Source of the DNA: Candidatus Desulfosporosinus nitrosoreducens
GTDB taxonomy: Bacteria > Bacillota > Desulfitobacteriia > Desulfitobacteriales > Desulfitobacteriaceae
Direction: 5' to 3'
Assembly: GCF_030954495.1 (NCBI RefSeq)
Contig: NZ_JAVHUW010000065.1
Span: forward strand, 225,780 to 289,779
DNA: 64,000 bases
Shown piece by piece: positions 1-8,066 of the stretch (the stretch's first letter is position 1; every line of letters begins with the position of its first letter). The notes beneath the pieces were generated by a model. That model had not been told where the DNA came from, searched no databases, and worked only from the letters and a program-made list of their open reading frames with translations. The position numbers were made by a program, and so were the translations under genes.

Positions 1-2
1 TC

Positions 3-746
3 CTTTTTGGAGGTCTTTCCCTCTTGCTTATCCCTTATATCTATTTCACAAGTTCTGAATCATCTGTCTGGTTGGCTCAAAAGGAAAAGACGAAAAATGC
101 TCCAAAAATTGAAAAAAAGAATTCAAATCCGTTATGGAAATTATTCGCGCCTGGATTTTTAGGGATTACGTTAGCGCTTATAGCAATTGAATTGGGTGAA
201 TTTTTCAATTCATATCCCTTTGGTAATCTATTGCCTACCTATCTTAAAACAGTCCGTCATTTTCCGATAGAAAGTGTCGCTTTGGCAGGGACAGTTATGG
301 GTATTGGCAATATGGTAGGTACTGTTCTTTCCGGATGGGTATCTGATCATATCGGTCGAAAACGGACATACCGCATCGCTTACATTGTCGGTCTATTTCC
401 GGTAATCTTTGCAATGTTTACTAATTCTATCAACGTTATTGTCGTTGCCGGGGCTTGCGAAGGGCTTATTCAAGGAGGACTTGGCGGACTAATGACGGCC
501 TATGAAAATGAACACTATCCAACAGAACTACGGGCCGCAGGACATGGCTTTGTGCACAATCTTGCTGCGCTGGGTGGGCCTGTTGGAACGGTGCTGGCAG
601 CATTCCTTCACAATACTATTGGCTTTGCCTGGTCCATCAGCGCTATTGTCATACTGGGCTCCGTATTAGGTCTTATAGGACTGTGCTTTACCCGGGAAAC
701 TCGCGGAATTTCACTGCTTGCTGCAGGTGAATCTTCCAACATATGA
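3..746 (+). CDS. MFS transporter, C-terminal part (cut by window edge)
   Basis: The frame is open to the left edge, so the gene starts outside the window. What remains holds about six hydrophobic helices and the loop motif GWVSDHIGRKR, the conserved G-x-x-x-D-x-x-G-R-R/K signature of the major facilitator superfamily. It is therefore an inner-membrane secondary transporter. A second conserved patch (YPTELRAAGHG) resembles the loop of metabolite:proton symporters for aromatic acids and dicarboxylates. The genes downstream on the same strand (aldolase, alcohol dehydrogenase, CoA-transferase) suggest it imports the substrate of that pathway. The substrate itself cannot be read from the sequence. 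Confidence 0.85.
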   Translation, partial: LFGGLSLLLIPYIYFTSSESSVWLAQKEKTKNAPKIEKKNSNPLWKLFAPGFLGITLALIAIELGEFFNSYPFGNLLPTYLKTVRHFPIESVALAGTVMGIGNMVGTVLSGWVSDHIGRKRTYRIAYIVGLFPVIFAMFTNSINVIVVAGACEGLIQGGLGGLMTAYENEHYPTELRAAGHGFVHNLAALGGPVGTVLAAFLHNTIGFAWSISAIVILGSVLGLIGLCFTRETRGISLLAAGESSNI

Positions 747-849
747 TAACTTTAAATAAAGGACATGACCTATGCATTTGGTGGAAATATTTGAGACTTC
801 GAATAGCATTCTCCTAAAACAGCTGTTGGGTTGCACAAGGTAAAGTAAA

Positions 850-878
850 GGCATGACTCTCCGGTGGAGAGTCATGCC
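850..878 (+). terminator. 13-bp perfect hairpin after the MFS gene
   Basis: GGCATGACTCTCC and its exact reverse complement are separated by three bases. No T-run follows, so it may be a weak or Rho-assisted terminator, or an mRNA-stabilising hairpin between the transporter and the aldolase gene. The 747-1024 gap holds no other feature I can support. Confidence 0.4.
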
Positions 879-1024
879 GAGGCTACTAGACATGAAAGAT
901 CCAGTGGATTGCTTCGGCTGACCAGATTGAAAGACTACTCCAGTTAAGGAAATATGGAGAAATTTCGAGTTTAAATTGCAAAAAATTTATTCAGACGTAG
1001 TTCTTAGTAGAAAGGAGAGCACAG

Positions 1025-1822
1025 ATGAATTTTAAGCAACGGCTGCTTTTTGGTGATGAACCTCTATTCGGCGCTTTTTTGAATATTCCGTCAACAAGCT
1101 TGGTTGAGATTATTGGCATTGCTGGTTATGACTACTGTATCATTGATTCAGAACATGGAGAATTTAACAGTGAACGAATTGAAGATTGTCTGAGGGCGGC
1201 AACATCGGCAGGAATTCCTTGTATAGTACGTATTGCCAAGCTTGATTCTCAGATGGTTCAGGCCGCCTTGGATATGGGGGCTGATGGTATACAGGTACCC
1301 CAAGTTGATAATGCTCTCCAGGCAAAGGCAGTCGTAGAGTATAGTAATTTTCCACCAAGAGGGGTAAGAGGATATGGTTCGAATACCCGTGACGCTAAAT
1401 ATGGATTTTTGTCCAGGAGTGAGGCAATAGAAAAAGCTGCCCAGGAAAAGGTGGTTATAATCCAAATTGAATCTGTAAATGGAATGGAGAACTTGGCAGA
1501 AATTCTGGATACTCCGGGTATAGATGTAATATTTATAGGAACCGGAGATTTGTCCCTCAACCTAGGTTATGACAAAGCCAATGATACTAGAGTGCTGGAT
1601 CTGATACGCAAAGTTGTACCAAAGATTCAGGGGGCAGGTAAAGTCGTGGGTGTGCACATAACCGATTGGTCCTGGTTAGATTGTTTAATCGAATTAGGTG
1701 TCCGGTATTTCACTGTTTCTGCTGTAGGCGTCATCAAGGATGCATTCAAGTTGAATGTAGAAGAGATTGCAGCGAAAAAAGTAAGATTCAAAGGAACAAG
1801 GAGTAATTACAATGGAGAATAA
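1025..1822 (+). CDS. HpcH/HpaI-family class II aldolase
   Basis: This 265-residue protein fits the metal-dependent pyruvate aldolase family, which cleaves 4-hydroxy-2-oxo acids to pyruvate plus an aldehyde (4-hydroxy-2-oxoheptanedioate aldolase, keto-deoxy-rhamnonate aldolase). Family landmarks are in place: the catalytic His in IDSEHGEF (about residue 43), Arg in IVRIAKLD (about 69), metal-ligand Glu in IQIESVNG and Asp in GTGDLSLNLG. AAGGAGAG lies five bases before the ATG. The gene overlaps the alcohol dehydrogenase start by 11 bases, so the two are translationally coupled. This suggests the aldehyde product is passed to that enzyme. The exact substrate is unknown. Confidence 0.85.
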   Translation: MNFKQRLLFGDEPLFGAFLNIPSTSLVEIIGIAGYDYCIIDSEHGEFNSERIEDCLRAATSAGIPCIVRIAKLDSQMVQAALDMGADGIQVPQVDNALQAKAVVEYSNFPPRGVRGYGSNTRDAKYGFLSRSEAIEKAAQEKVVIIQIESVNGMENLAEILDTPGIDVIFIGTGDLSLNLGYDKANDTRVLDLIRKVVPKIQGAGKVVGVHITDWSWLDCLIELGVRYFTVSAVGVIKDAFKLNVEEIAAKKVRFKGTRSNYNGE

Positions 1823-2984
1823 TAACACATTTGAGGTTTCGTCTGTTCGCTATCCACAGGTGGTACACATGGGATCTGATTCTCTCCGCAAACTTGGACA
1901 GGAGGCTGTGGAGCTGGGTGGCCACCGGGTCATGGTGATAGCTGACAAGGGCATTGTTGCAGTGGGTATCGCTGAAACAGTTCAAGATCAATTAAAAGAA
2001 AGTGGGCTTGAGGTATATTTATACAGCGAATTTAAACAAAGTCCGAGCTTAGAAGATGTTAATACTTGTGCGGCACAAGCCAGGGAAAAGAAGATTGACC
2101 TCCTAGTTGGGGTGGGTGGCGGCAGTTCAATCGATGTTACCAAATCGACTGCTATACTTGGAACGAATTCAGGAAACTTTAATGACTATTTGGGGCTTCA
2201 CAATATACCTAAACGCGGTTTGCCTAAGATATTGATTCCTACAACGGCGGGATCGGGGAGTGAAGCAAGCCAGGCTGTCGTGTTGAAAGATGAGGTTGAC
2301 GGGGTTAAAAAGGTAGCATATAGCAGATATTTAATGGCGGATACAGTAATTCTTGACCCGTTGCTAACACTTTCCATGCCAAGAACAGTTACTGTGGACA
2401 GTGGTCTAGACGCTTTAATTACTTCGATTGAGCATTATATCTCACTCGGCTCAAATCCTCCAACAGATATAGCAGCCCTGGAATCTATTCGTTTGATAGC
2501 TGGCAATTTAAGGACAGCATTTGCCTACGGCAGGAATATAAAGGCACGTTATGACATGTTGTTGGGGAGCTTTTTTGCAGGTGCATCCAGTTCAGCTGGT
2601 CTGGGTGGGATACATTGCCTATGTTATCCCCTTGAATCTTTGTTTCAGCTAACGCATGGCAGAGCCAACGCCGTAATTGCTCCTCACGTACTGGAGTTTA
2701 ACAGAACATCTACTATGACGAAATTTAGCGTCATTGCTGAGGCAATGGGCGAAAAAGTTGACACTCTAACATTAGTAGAGGCATCAAAAAAGGCAGTAAG
2801 TGCAATGAGGGAAATACTAGCGGATCTTGGAGTTTCAACAAGGTTACGTGACTATAATGTTTCCAGAGAATCATTATCCGATATGGCCGAATTAGCAGTA
2901 AAGTCGGGAAGCCGGCTTTTGCAGACCAATCCTAGAATTCTTTCCATTGAAGATGCAAAGGACATTTATGAAAAAGCATGGTGA
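1812..2984 (+). CDS. Iron-containing alcohol dehydrogenase
   Basis: A 390-residue group III Fe-dependent dehydrogenase of usual length. The NAD-binding loop is VGVGGGSSIDVTKS. Metal ligands are recognisable in DSGLDALITSIEHY (Asp and His), GGIHCLCYP (His) and LTHGRANAV (His). It interconverts an aldehyde and an alcohol with NAD(P)H. The start lies inside the end of the aldolase gene with an AAGGAACAAGGAG-like ribosome site upstream, so expression is coupled. Context suggests it handles the aldehyde released by the aldolase, for example a semialdehyde reduced to a hydroxyacid. The downstream CoA-transferase could then activate that hydroxyacid. Confidence 0.85.
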   Translation: MENNNTFEVSSVRYPQVVHMGSDSLRKLGQEAVELGGHRVMVIADKGIVAVGIAETVQDQLKESGLEVYLYSEFKQSPSLEDVNTCAAQAREKKIDLLVGVGGGSSIDVTKSTAILGTNSGNFNDYLGLHNIPKRGLPKILIPTTAGSGSEASQAVVLKDEVDGVKKVAYSRYLMADTVILDPLLTLSMPRTVTVDSGLDALITSIEHYISLGSNPPTDIAALESIRLIAGNLRTAFAYGRNIKARYDMLLGSFFAGASSSAGLGGIHCLCYPLESLFQLTHGRANAVIAPHVLEFNRTSTMTKFSVIAEAMGEKVDTLTLVEASKKAVSAMREILADLGVSTRLRDYNVSRESLSDMAELAVKSGSRLLQTNPRILSIEDAKDIYEKAW

Positions 2985-3192
2985 TCTCGGAAGGCTTAAG
3001 AGATAAGAAGGCGTCCCTTTAATGAACTGAAATGGGGGAGAAGACAGTCCTATCTTGTTAATTAAGAGGCTACTGTTTTTATGACATAGCTCCAGACAAG
3101 TGCAGTGTGTCTGAGAATAATAACTATAAGAGAATATTCAAAGTGTCACTTTAATCTTGGCAATTATAAATGTGGAAAATGGTGAGGAAAAA

Positions 3193-3849
3193 ATGAAGGA
3201 GAATAAGCTGAAAAGTCTCTCGGAAGCGATAAGTGGTATTAAAGATAACAGTTCCATTATGATTGGTGGATTTATGGGATGTGGAAGCCCAAAGAGTCTT
3301 ATAGACGAAGTAGTAAAAAGCGGGGTTCAAAACCTTCTGGTTATTAGCAATGATACAGATTTCGAAGGAGTTGGGGTCGGGAAACTAATTGCAACGGGGC
3401 AAATTGCAAAGCTAATCGCTTCGCATATCGGAACCAATCCGCAGACTGGAAAAAGAATTAATACTGGAGAGTTAAAAGCAGAGCTCAATCCTCAAGGTAC
3501 TTTGGTAGAGCGTATTCGAGCAGGCGGTGCAGGGTTAGGTGGTGTTCTCACACCGACTGGAATAGGAACTATTATTGAAAATGGTAAACAAAAAATAATA
3601 GTTTGCGAAAAAACTTATTTGCTTGAGACACCATTAAGAGCGGATTTCGCGTTAGTGAAGGCTTACAAAGGGGATATATCAGGAAACCTTGTGTTCAGAG
3701 GATCAGGCAGGAATTTTAATTTAGTCATGGCTACAGCAGCAGACTATGTTATTGCCGAAGTAGAGGAATGCAGGGAAGTCGGAAAAATTGATCCTGAAGA
3801 AGTCATGCTCCCAGGGATTTTCATAGATGCTGTGGTACAAGGAGTGTGA
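3193..3849 (+). CDS. CoA-transferase subunit A (AtoD/ScoA-like)
   Basis: This 218-residue protein is the alpha subunit of a class I acyl-CoA transferase. It carries the early glycine motif IMIGGFMGCGSPKSL and the ADFALVKAYKGDISGNLVF stretch typical of 3-oxoacid/acetate CoA-transferase A subunits. I chose the ATG at 3193 over an upstream TTG at 3157 because GGTGAGG sits six bases before it and family members begin here. Subunit B follows at once. The pair moves CoA between acyl-CoA and a free acid. A 208-base gap separates it from the dehydrogenase, so it may have its own promoter. Confidence 0.85.
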   Translation: MKENKLKSLSEAISGIKDNSSIMIGGFMGCGSPKSLIDEVVKSGVQNLLVISNDTDFEGVGVGKLIATGQIAKLIASHIGTNPQTGKRINTGELKAELNPQGTLVERIRAGGAGLGGVLTPTGIGTIIENGKQKIIVCEKTYLLETPLRADFALVKAYKGDISGNLVFRGSGRNFNLVMATAADYVIAEVEECREVGKIDPEEVMLPGIFIDAVVQGV

Positions 3850-3853
3850 GCTA

Positions 3854-4507
3854 ATGACGTCTAAAGAATTAATTGCGCGGAGAGTGGCTAAAGAGTTCAA
3901 AAATAACGACATAGTAAATTTGGGAATTGGCATGCCGACTATGACTACAAATTATATACCGGAAGGAGTTAATGTTACCATTCAGTCGGAACATGGCTTA
4001 CTAGGTATGGGGCCAAAACCTAAAGCGGGTGAAGAGAACTGGAATTTGGTAGATGCTGGTGGCCAACCGGCAAGTATCATCTCGGGAGGAGCCTTTTTTG
4101 ACAGTGCAATGTCCTTTACCATGATTCGGGGGGGGCATATTGACAAAACCGTCTTAGGTGCATTACAGGTAGACCAGTACGGTAATCTTGCGAATTGGAT
4201 GATTCCCGGAAAACTCTTACCGGGGATGGGAGGTGCCATGGACCTTGTTGTAGGTGCCAAAAAAGTAATTATTGCTATGGAACATACAACAAAGGATGGG
4301 AGCCCTAAAATTCTGAAGGAATGTGATTTACCTCTCACTGCATGCAATCAAGTAGATCTTATTATTACCAATATGGCTGTAATCGAGGTGACAAAGAGTG
4401 GATTAGTTCTGAAAGAAATTGCGCCCGGGCTAACAACAGAGGAAGTTCAAATAGCAACTGAAGCAGAATTAATAATTGGTAATGATCTAAAAGTTATGGA
4501 AATATAA
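3854..4507 (+). CDS. CoA-transferase subunit B (AtoA/ScoB-like)
   Basis: A 217-residue beta subunit partner of the preceding gene. The catalytic glutamate, which forms the glutamyl-CoA thioester, lies in QSEHGLLGMGP; the usual form is SENGLLG, so His replaces Asn beside it. The GGAFFDSAMSFTMIRGGHID segment is characteristic of the family. The ATG at 3854 is preceded by AAGGAG nine bases upstream, inside the end of subunit A, and starts four bases after the subunit A stop codon. An ATG at 3827 is also in frame but lacks such a site. Substrate specificity is not visible. Confidence 0.87.
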   Translation: MTSKELIARRVAKEFKNNDIVNLGIGMPTMTTNYIPEGVNVTIQSEHGLLGMGPKPKAGEENWNLVDAGGQPASIISGGAFFDSAMSFTMIRGGHIDKTVLGALQVDQYGNLANWMIPGKLLPGMGGAMDLVVGAKKVIIAMEHTTKDGSPKILKECDLPLTACNQVDLIITNMAVIEVTKSGLVLKEIAPGLTTEEVQIATEAELIIGNDLKVMEI

Positions 4508-4809
4508 AAATTGTATTAGCTGGGTAGTCGGTTAGCTCCTCCTCGTTCTGTTTTCGTTGCCCTCCAGTTATATACAATAAAAGCCGATAACACACATTCT
4601 TTGCTTTCTGGCAGGGTACTAAGAGACTCGAAAGGATAATGAGTAAAAAATGGAAAGTTAATAAAGAGTATTATGGGGATACTCCTGAGTAAGTATACGG
4701 AACCTGCTCCCCGGTCTGCCGGCAATTTCCTGACGGGTGTTCTGTTGCCGTGGAAAAGTGCCATGCCTTATGCACAGTACTTTGACTATGGGAAAAAGGA
4801 AATTAAAAG

Positions 4810-4847
4810 GCAGGTCAAATTATGCAACGTTGCATAATTTAACCTGC
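4810..4847. repeat. 38-bp near-perfect palindrome in a gene-free gap
   Basis: The segment is symmetric about 4828/4829 with one mismatched pair (4816/4841). Its core is TATGCAACGTTGCATA flanked by GCAGGT and ACCTGC arms. It lies in the 574-base gene-free gap between the CoA-transferase and the PadR/OYE block (4508-5081), where I see no other feature. It could be an operator for a dimeric regulator or a cruciform/terminator-like element. No T-run follows the stem. Confidence 0.75.
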
Positions 4848-5081
4848 TGCTAAGGTGCTTATCCTCTTGAGAGATATTTCTTTGTTAGAGGTTGGAATAA
4901 TCTCAGTAGGCGGATCTTGATGCCTAACTCTGGGAAATAGAAACCTATGCCTCAAAAATATTAATAAGGAATGGATATTCGAGTGTCCTCCTGATGCCGA
5001 AATGCGGTGGTAGGAGGGTTCATTAGCTAAAGGGTGGCTTCAAGGATTGGTGATTAATGGAAGCAAATGATAGAAGCTTGG

Positions 5082-5636
5082 CTATAGCATGAGATTGCCG
5101 TCATCCGACACAGGGCAAGGCGCATCCAGCGTTTCTTTTATTTGCGCAATCAGCTCCAGCTCCGAATGCAGGAGTTTAAGGTGAAATTCCTGCAACTCGA
5201 CCTTAAGCGGCATAAACAGGGTCTCTTCCATATGAGTCTGGGCTGCCACGCAGTCCAGGGAGTCGAGCAGATACTTTTCCCGCGCTTTGAGGAGTTTTTC
5301 CCGCGTGGGGATATTCAGCAGATGAAAATAATACAGCCGCATCATGCATTCGTCGCGGTTTTTTATCACTGTCTCGGGGATGTCCCGTAAGATACTGATA
5401 AACTGCATTCCGCCTTTAGCGGTAATGCTGAAAATATTGCGGTTCGGTTTTCCTTCGCCAAGCTCAACTTTTTTGGTGATATCGCCCTATTGCTCATAGC
5501 GTCTGAGCAAGGAGTACAGCGTATTGTTGTTAATGGTGGTGCAGGCGCTGAACCGCTCCGAAAGCAGCTTTTTGATGTTATACCCGTGGTGCGGCCCGTC
5601 CATCAGGCAGCCGAGAATAAATATGTCATAGCACAT
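5082..5636 (-). pseudogene. PadR-family regulator interrupted by an amber codon
   Basis: Read on the minus strand, an ATG at 5636 opens a PadR-type winged helix (DIFILGCLMDGPHHGYNIKK), which runs 49 codons to an in-frame TAG at 5489-5487. The same frame then resumes (GDITKKVELGEGKPNRNIF) and continues to the C-terminal helical domain, giving 184 residues if read through. The break falls between the recognition helix and the wing, so no functional repressor is expected unless the stop is suppressed or is a sequencing error. It starts one base after the stop of the OYE-like gene. That is the usual layout of an enzyme with its own PadR repressor. Confidence 0.8.
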
Positions 5637-5637
5637 C

Positions 5638-7566
5638 TTAGATTTTTACAGCCAACCGGGCGGCTTCCTCAATGGCATCCACAATTCTCCGCGGCTTATC
5701 CGCATCGCCGATCACGTGGAGGGAGGGTACTTTTCCTTCCAGTGCTGCTTGAAGGGGGTTGTAGGCTTTTGAGCCCACCGCCAGAATCACCATATCGTAG
5801 CCTGAGAGCGTCAGCTCGCCGGAAGGAGTGAAGCAGATTGCGCCGTCGGCAAGAAATTTTTTCACCTGGGTATTGGTCAGAATATCCACATTACCCTCTT
5901 TCAGCGCCCTGAAAACAAAAAACTGAATGCTCGGGTGCAGTCCCGCGCCTGCCTGGTCCAGCATTTCGACGATGGTTGCCTGACGGTTCTGGGTCAACAG
6001 GTATTCCGCGGTTTCAAGCCCCACCAGCCCGCCGCCGACAATCAGCACACGCTTGCCCGCCATGACTTGCCCGTTCAACACATCAACAGCCTGCACCACC
6101 GGTATGCCGTCATTGGGGATGGCTGGCGCAGCCGGGGTTGCGCCGGTTGCCAGGATGACTTCATCGGGCTTAAGGTCAAGAACAGCTTGGGCATCCGCTT
6201 CGCTGCCCAGTCTCAGGTCGACGCCGTATTTCCTGCACATTGCGGTATAAAAGCGGATTGCTCTGGTCAGTTCATGCTTGAAGGGCGGCACGCTTCCGGG
6301 GATAACCTGCCCGCCGGCCTTTTCATTCTTCTCAAACAGGGTGACTTGATGCCCTCGGGCCGCGGAAACCCAAGCAGCCTCCAGACCGCCCATGCCGCCG
6401 CCAACGATGACGATGCGTTTGGGTTTTTCAGCTTTATCAATTTGCATGAAGAGCTCATGTCCGGTGAAGGGATTGATCATACAGGAGACGCCGTGATCAT
6501 TGGGGTCAATACCAGGCGCGCCGTTGCAGCGCGTTAAACAGCCGACACAGGGGGAGATTTCGTCCGCTCTGCCTTCCTCGACCTTGTTGGGAAATTCCGG
6601 GTCAGCCAGGCACGCCCGTCCGAGGGCAACGAAGTCCGCAATGCCGCTGGCGATCACATCCTCCGCCATACTGGGATCGGTGATGCGGCCAACGGCAATG
6701 ACAGGAATATGAACCCCTTGCCTGACGGCTTGCGCCGCATCCAAATTAAATCCCTGAGGTACATTGGCCGGCGGGACCATGTACTGCATGCTGGCATAAA
6801 CGCCGGTGGATACATGAATGGCGTCTGCGCCTGCCTCCTCCAGCATTTTGGCGATCAAGACGGTTTCCTTCAGTTTTCGCCCGCTTTCTACCCGCTCCTC
6901 ACCGCTGATGCGGAAGATAATAGGGAACTCCTGACCGCATTTATGCTTGATATTCCTAATTAGCTCCACGGAAAAGCGGACTCTTCCCGACAAATCGCCG
7001 CCGTACTCGTCAATGCGCTTGTTGCTGTAGCTGGACATAAACTGGGCAGGCAGATAGCCGTGGGCGCCGTGGACTTCTACGCCGTCAAAGCCCGCGGCTT
7101 TGGCACGGAGCGCCGCGTCCCCGAATTTTTCAACAATCTCCTGAATTTCAGCGACGGTCAGCTCCCGTGGCAGTTCCTTATTCACCGGGCACGGGATGGG
7201 TGAGGGAGCCACCGGCTGCAAACCGCTAAAGAGGGAAGTAGTCTGCCGGCCGGAATGCTGGAGCTGCATGAAAATTTTGCTTCCCTGGGTATGAATGGCC
7301 TCCGTCAGCCTTTTAAAGCTTGGGATGCAGTCAGCAGAGTAGTTCACCAGCTGGCCGGGAAGAGCTTTTCCCTCCGGTGAAATGGTTGTGAATTCCGTAA
7401 TGAGCAGACCAAAGCCGCCCTTTGCCCGGGCGGCGTAGTAGGCAATCAGCTCATCCCCCACGGTTCCGTCTTCGTTTCCGTGGTGGGAGCCCATTGCAGG
7501 CATGATGAAACGGTTTTTCAGTTCAACCCGACCGATTTTTCCGGTGCTTGATACTTTCTCGTACAT
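5638..7566 (-). CDS. OYE/2,4-dienoyl-CoA reductase-like flavoenzyme
   Basis: A 642-residue protein with the three-part architecture of FadH and the bile-acid enzymes BaiCD/BaiH. It has an FMN TIM barrel (1 to about 340, with HGAHGYLPAQFMSS and the RISGEE strand), a 4Fe-4S cluster binding stretch (CVGCLTRC and a fourth Cys 12 residues later), and a C-terminal FAD/NAD(P) module with two dinucleotide motifs (VIVGGGMGGLEAAW and VLIVGGGLVGLETAEY). Such enzymes use NAD(P)H to reduce activated C=C bonds of enoyl-CoA or enone substrates in anaerobes. The start has a GGAGGTAGC ribosome site. The defective PadR gene follows directly and probably once controlled it. Substrate unknown. Confidence 0.9.
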   Translation of the reverse strand: MYEKVSSTGKIGRVELKNRFIMPAMGSHHGNEDGTVGDELIAYYAARAKGGFGLLITEFTTISPEGKALPGQLVNYSADCIPSFKRLTEAIHTQGSKIFMQLQHSGRQTTSLFSGLQPVAPSPIPCPVNKELPRELTVAEIQEIVEKFGDAALRAKAAGFDGVEVHGAHGYLPAQFMSSYSNKRIDEYGGDLSGRVRFSVELIRNIKHKCGQEFPIIFRISGEERVESGRKLKETVLIAKMLEEAGADAIHVSTGVYASMQYMVPPANVPQGFNLDAAQAVRQGVHIPVIAVGRITDPSMAEDVIASGIADFVALGRACLADPEFPNKVEEGRADEISPCVGCLTRCNGAPGIDPNDHGVSCMINPFTGHELFMQIDKAEKPKRIVIVGGGMGGLEAAWVSAARGHQVTLFEKNEKAGGQVIPGSVPPFKHELTRAIRFYTAMCRKYGVDLRLGSEADAQAVLDLKPDEVILATGATPAAPAIPNDGIPVVQAVDVLNGQVMAGKRVLIVGGGLVGLETAEYLLTQNRQATIVEMLDQAGAGLHPSIQFFVFRALKEGNVDILTNTQVKKFLADGAICFTPSGELTLSGYDMVILAVGSKAYNPLQAALEGKVPSLHVIGDADKPRRIVDAIEEAARLAVKI

Positions 7567-7606
7567 ACGCTACCTCCAATTAGCCATAATGGTGTTATGT
7601 TAAAAT

Positions 7607-7710
7607 AACATAGTATATCATAACATGAAAGCTTTTTTCAGCAAGAAAACAGGGAAATGCTTTCTTCTTTAAGGATTTCCCCGTTTAAACTATTTATCCT
7701 TTAGAGAATC
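7607..7710 (-). repeat. Promoter/terminator segment, copy 1 (upstream of the OYE gene)
   Basis: About 100 bases here recur at 13053-13155 with few differences. On the minus strand the segment holds a hairpin (ATTTCCC stems) with a short T-run, then an A/T-rich part rich in ATAACAT/ATGTTAT half-sites just ahead of the OYE-like gene. It probably combines a terminator for leftward transcription with the promoter/operator of the OYE-PadR operon. ATGT...ACAT half-sites are what PadR regulators tend to bind. Confidence 0.6.
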
Positions 7711-7841
7711 TGAAGGAGCCATGAGGTCTGTCTGTGGTACAACTCTAACACCGGCAGTACTGTGGAGTCTAAATTAATTTTGTTGAGCTGACAAAATTAT
7801 TCGGATGATTAGTATAATTATGGTATTCTAGGTTTGTACGA

Positions 7842-8042
7842 ATGAATAAGGCGGGTGGGCGGCCGAACCCCGGAAAGGGGGTGAGGCTTATAAGTACATA
7901 CCAGGCATTGATGTTTGCCGTAACGTTTACGACGTTAGTCGTTCTAATAATCAATGGAAAGCAAAAGAGCAAGCATCCCACCCTTTCCCCTAGGGATCGG
8001 TACTTCCCGCAATTTATCGACCCTATTAAGGTGATTTACTAA
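7842..8042 (+). CDS. Putative holin-like toxin peptide (Hol_Tox type)
   Basis: The frame encodes ISTYQALMFAVTFTTLVVLI followed by a basic tail, which resembles the small single-helix holin-like toxins of Firmicutes (S/T-Y-x-A-L-M start, one membrane helix, K-rich end). The real start is uncertain. ATG 7842 lacks a good ribosome site. GTG 7881 directly abuts AAAGGGG. The codon at the usual position of the family start is ATA at 7890, ideally spaced from AAAGGGGG. It may therefore be a toxin whose start codon has decayed. An antisense RNA antitoxin would be expected, but I cannot identify one. The tail is longer than usual. Confidence 0.5.
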   Translation: MNKAGGRPNPGKGVRLISTYQALMFAVTFTTLVVLIINGKQKSKHPTLSPRDRYFPQFIDPIKVIY

Positions 8043-8066
8043 ACAATTAAGGAGAGCCACTTAAAC

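Noticed and set aside
711..893. Minus-strand frame behind the MFS gene
   Set aside because: No ribosome site or protein-like pattern; it covers the hairpin at 850.
4516..4764. 82-codon minus-strand frame
   Set aside because: No ribosome site, no family resemblance, odd composition; lies in an otherwise empty gap.
5935..6963. Plus-strand frames within the OYE-like gene
   Set aside because: Shadows of a strongly supported minus-strand gene.
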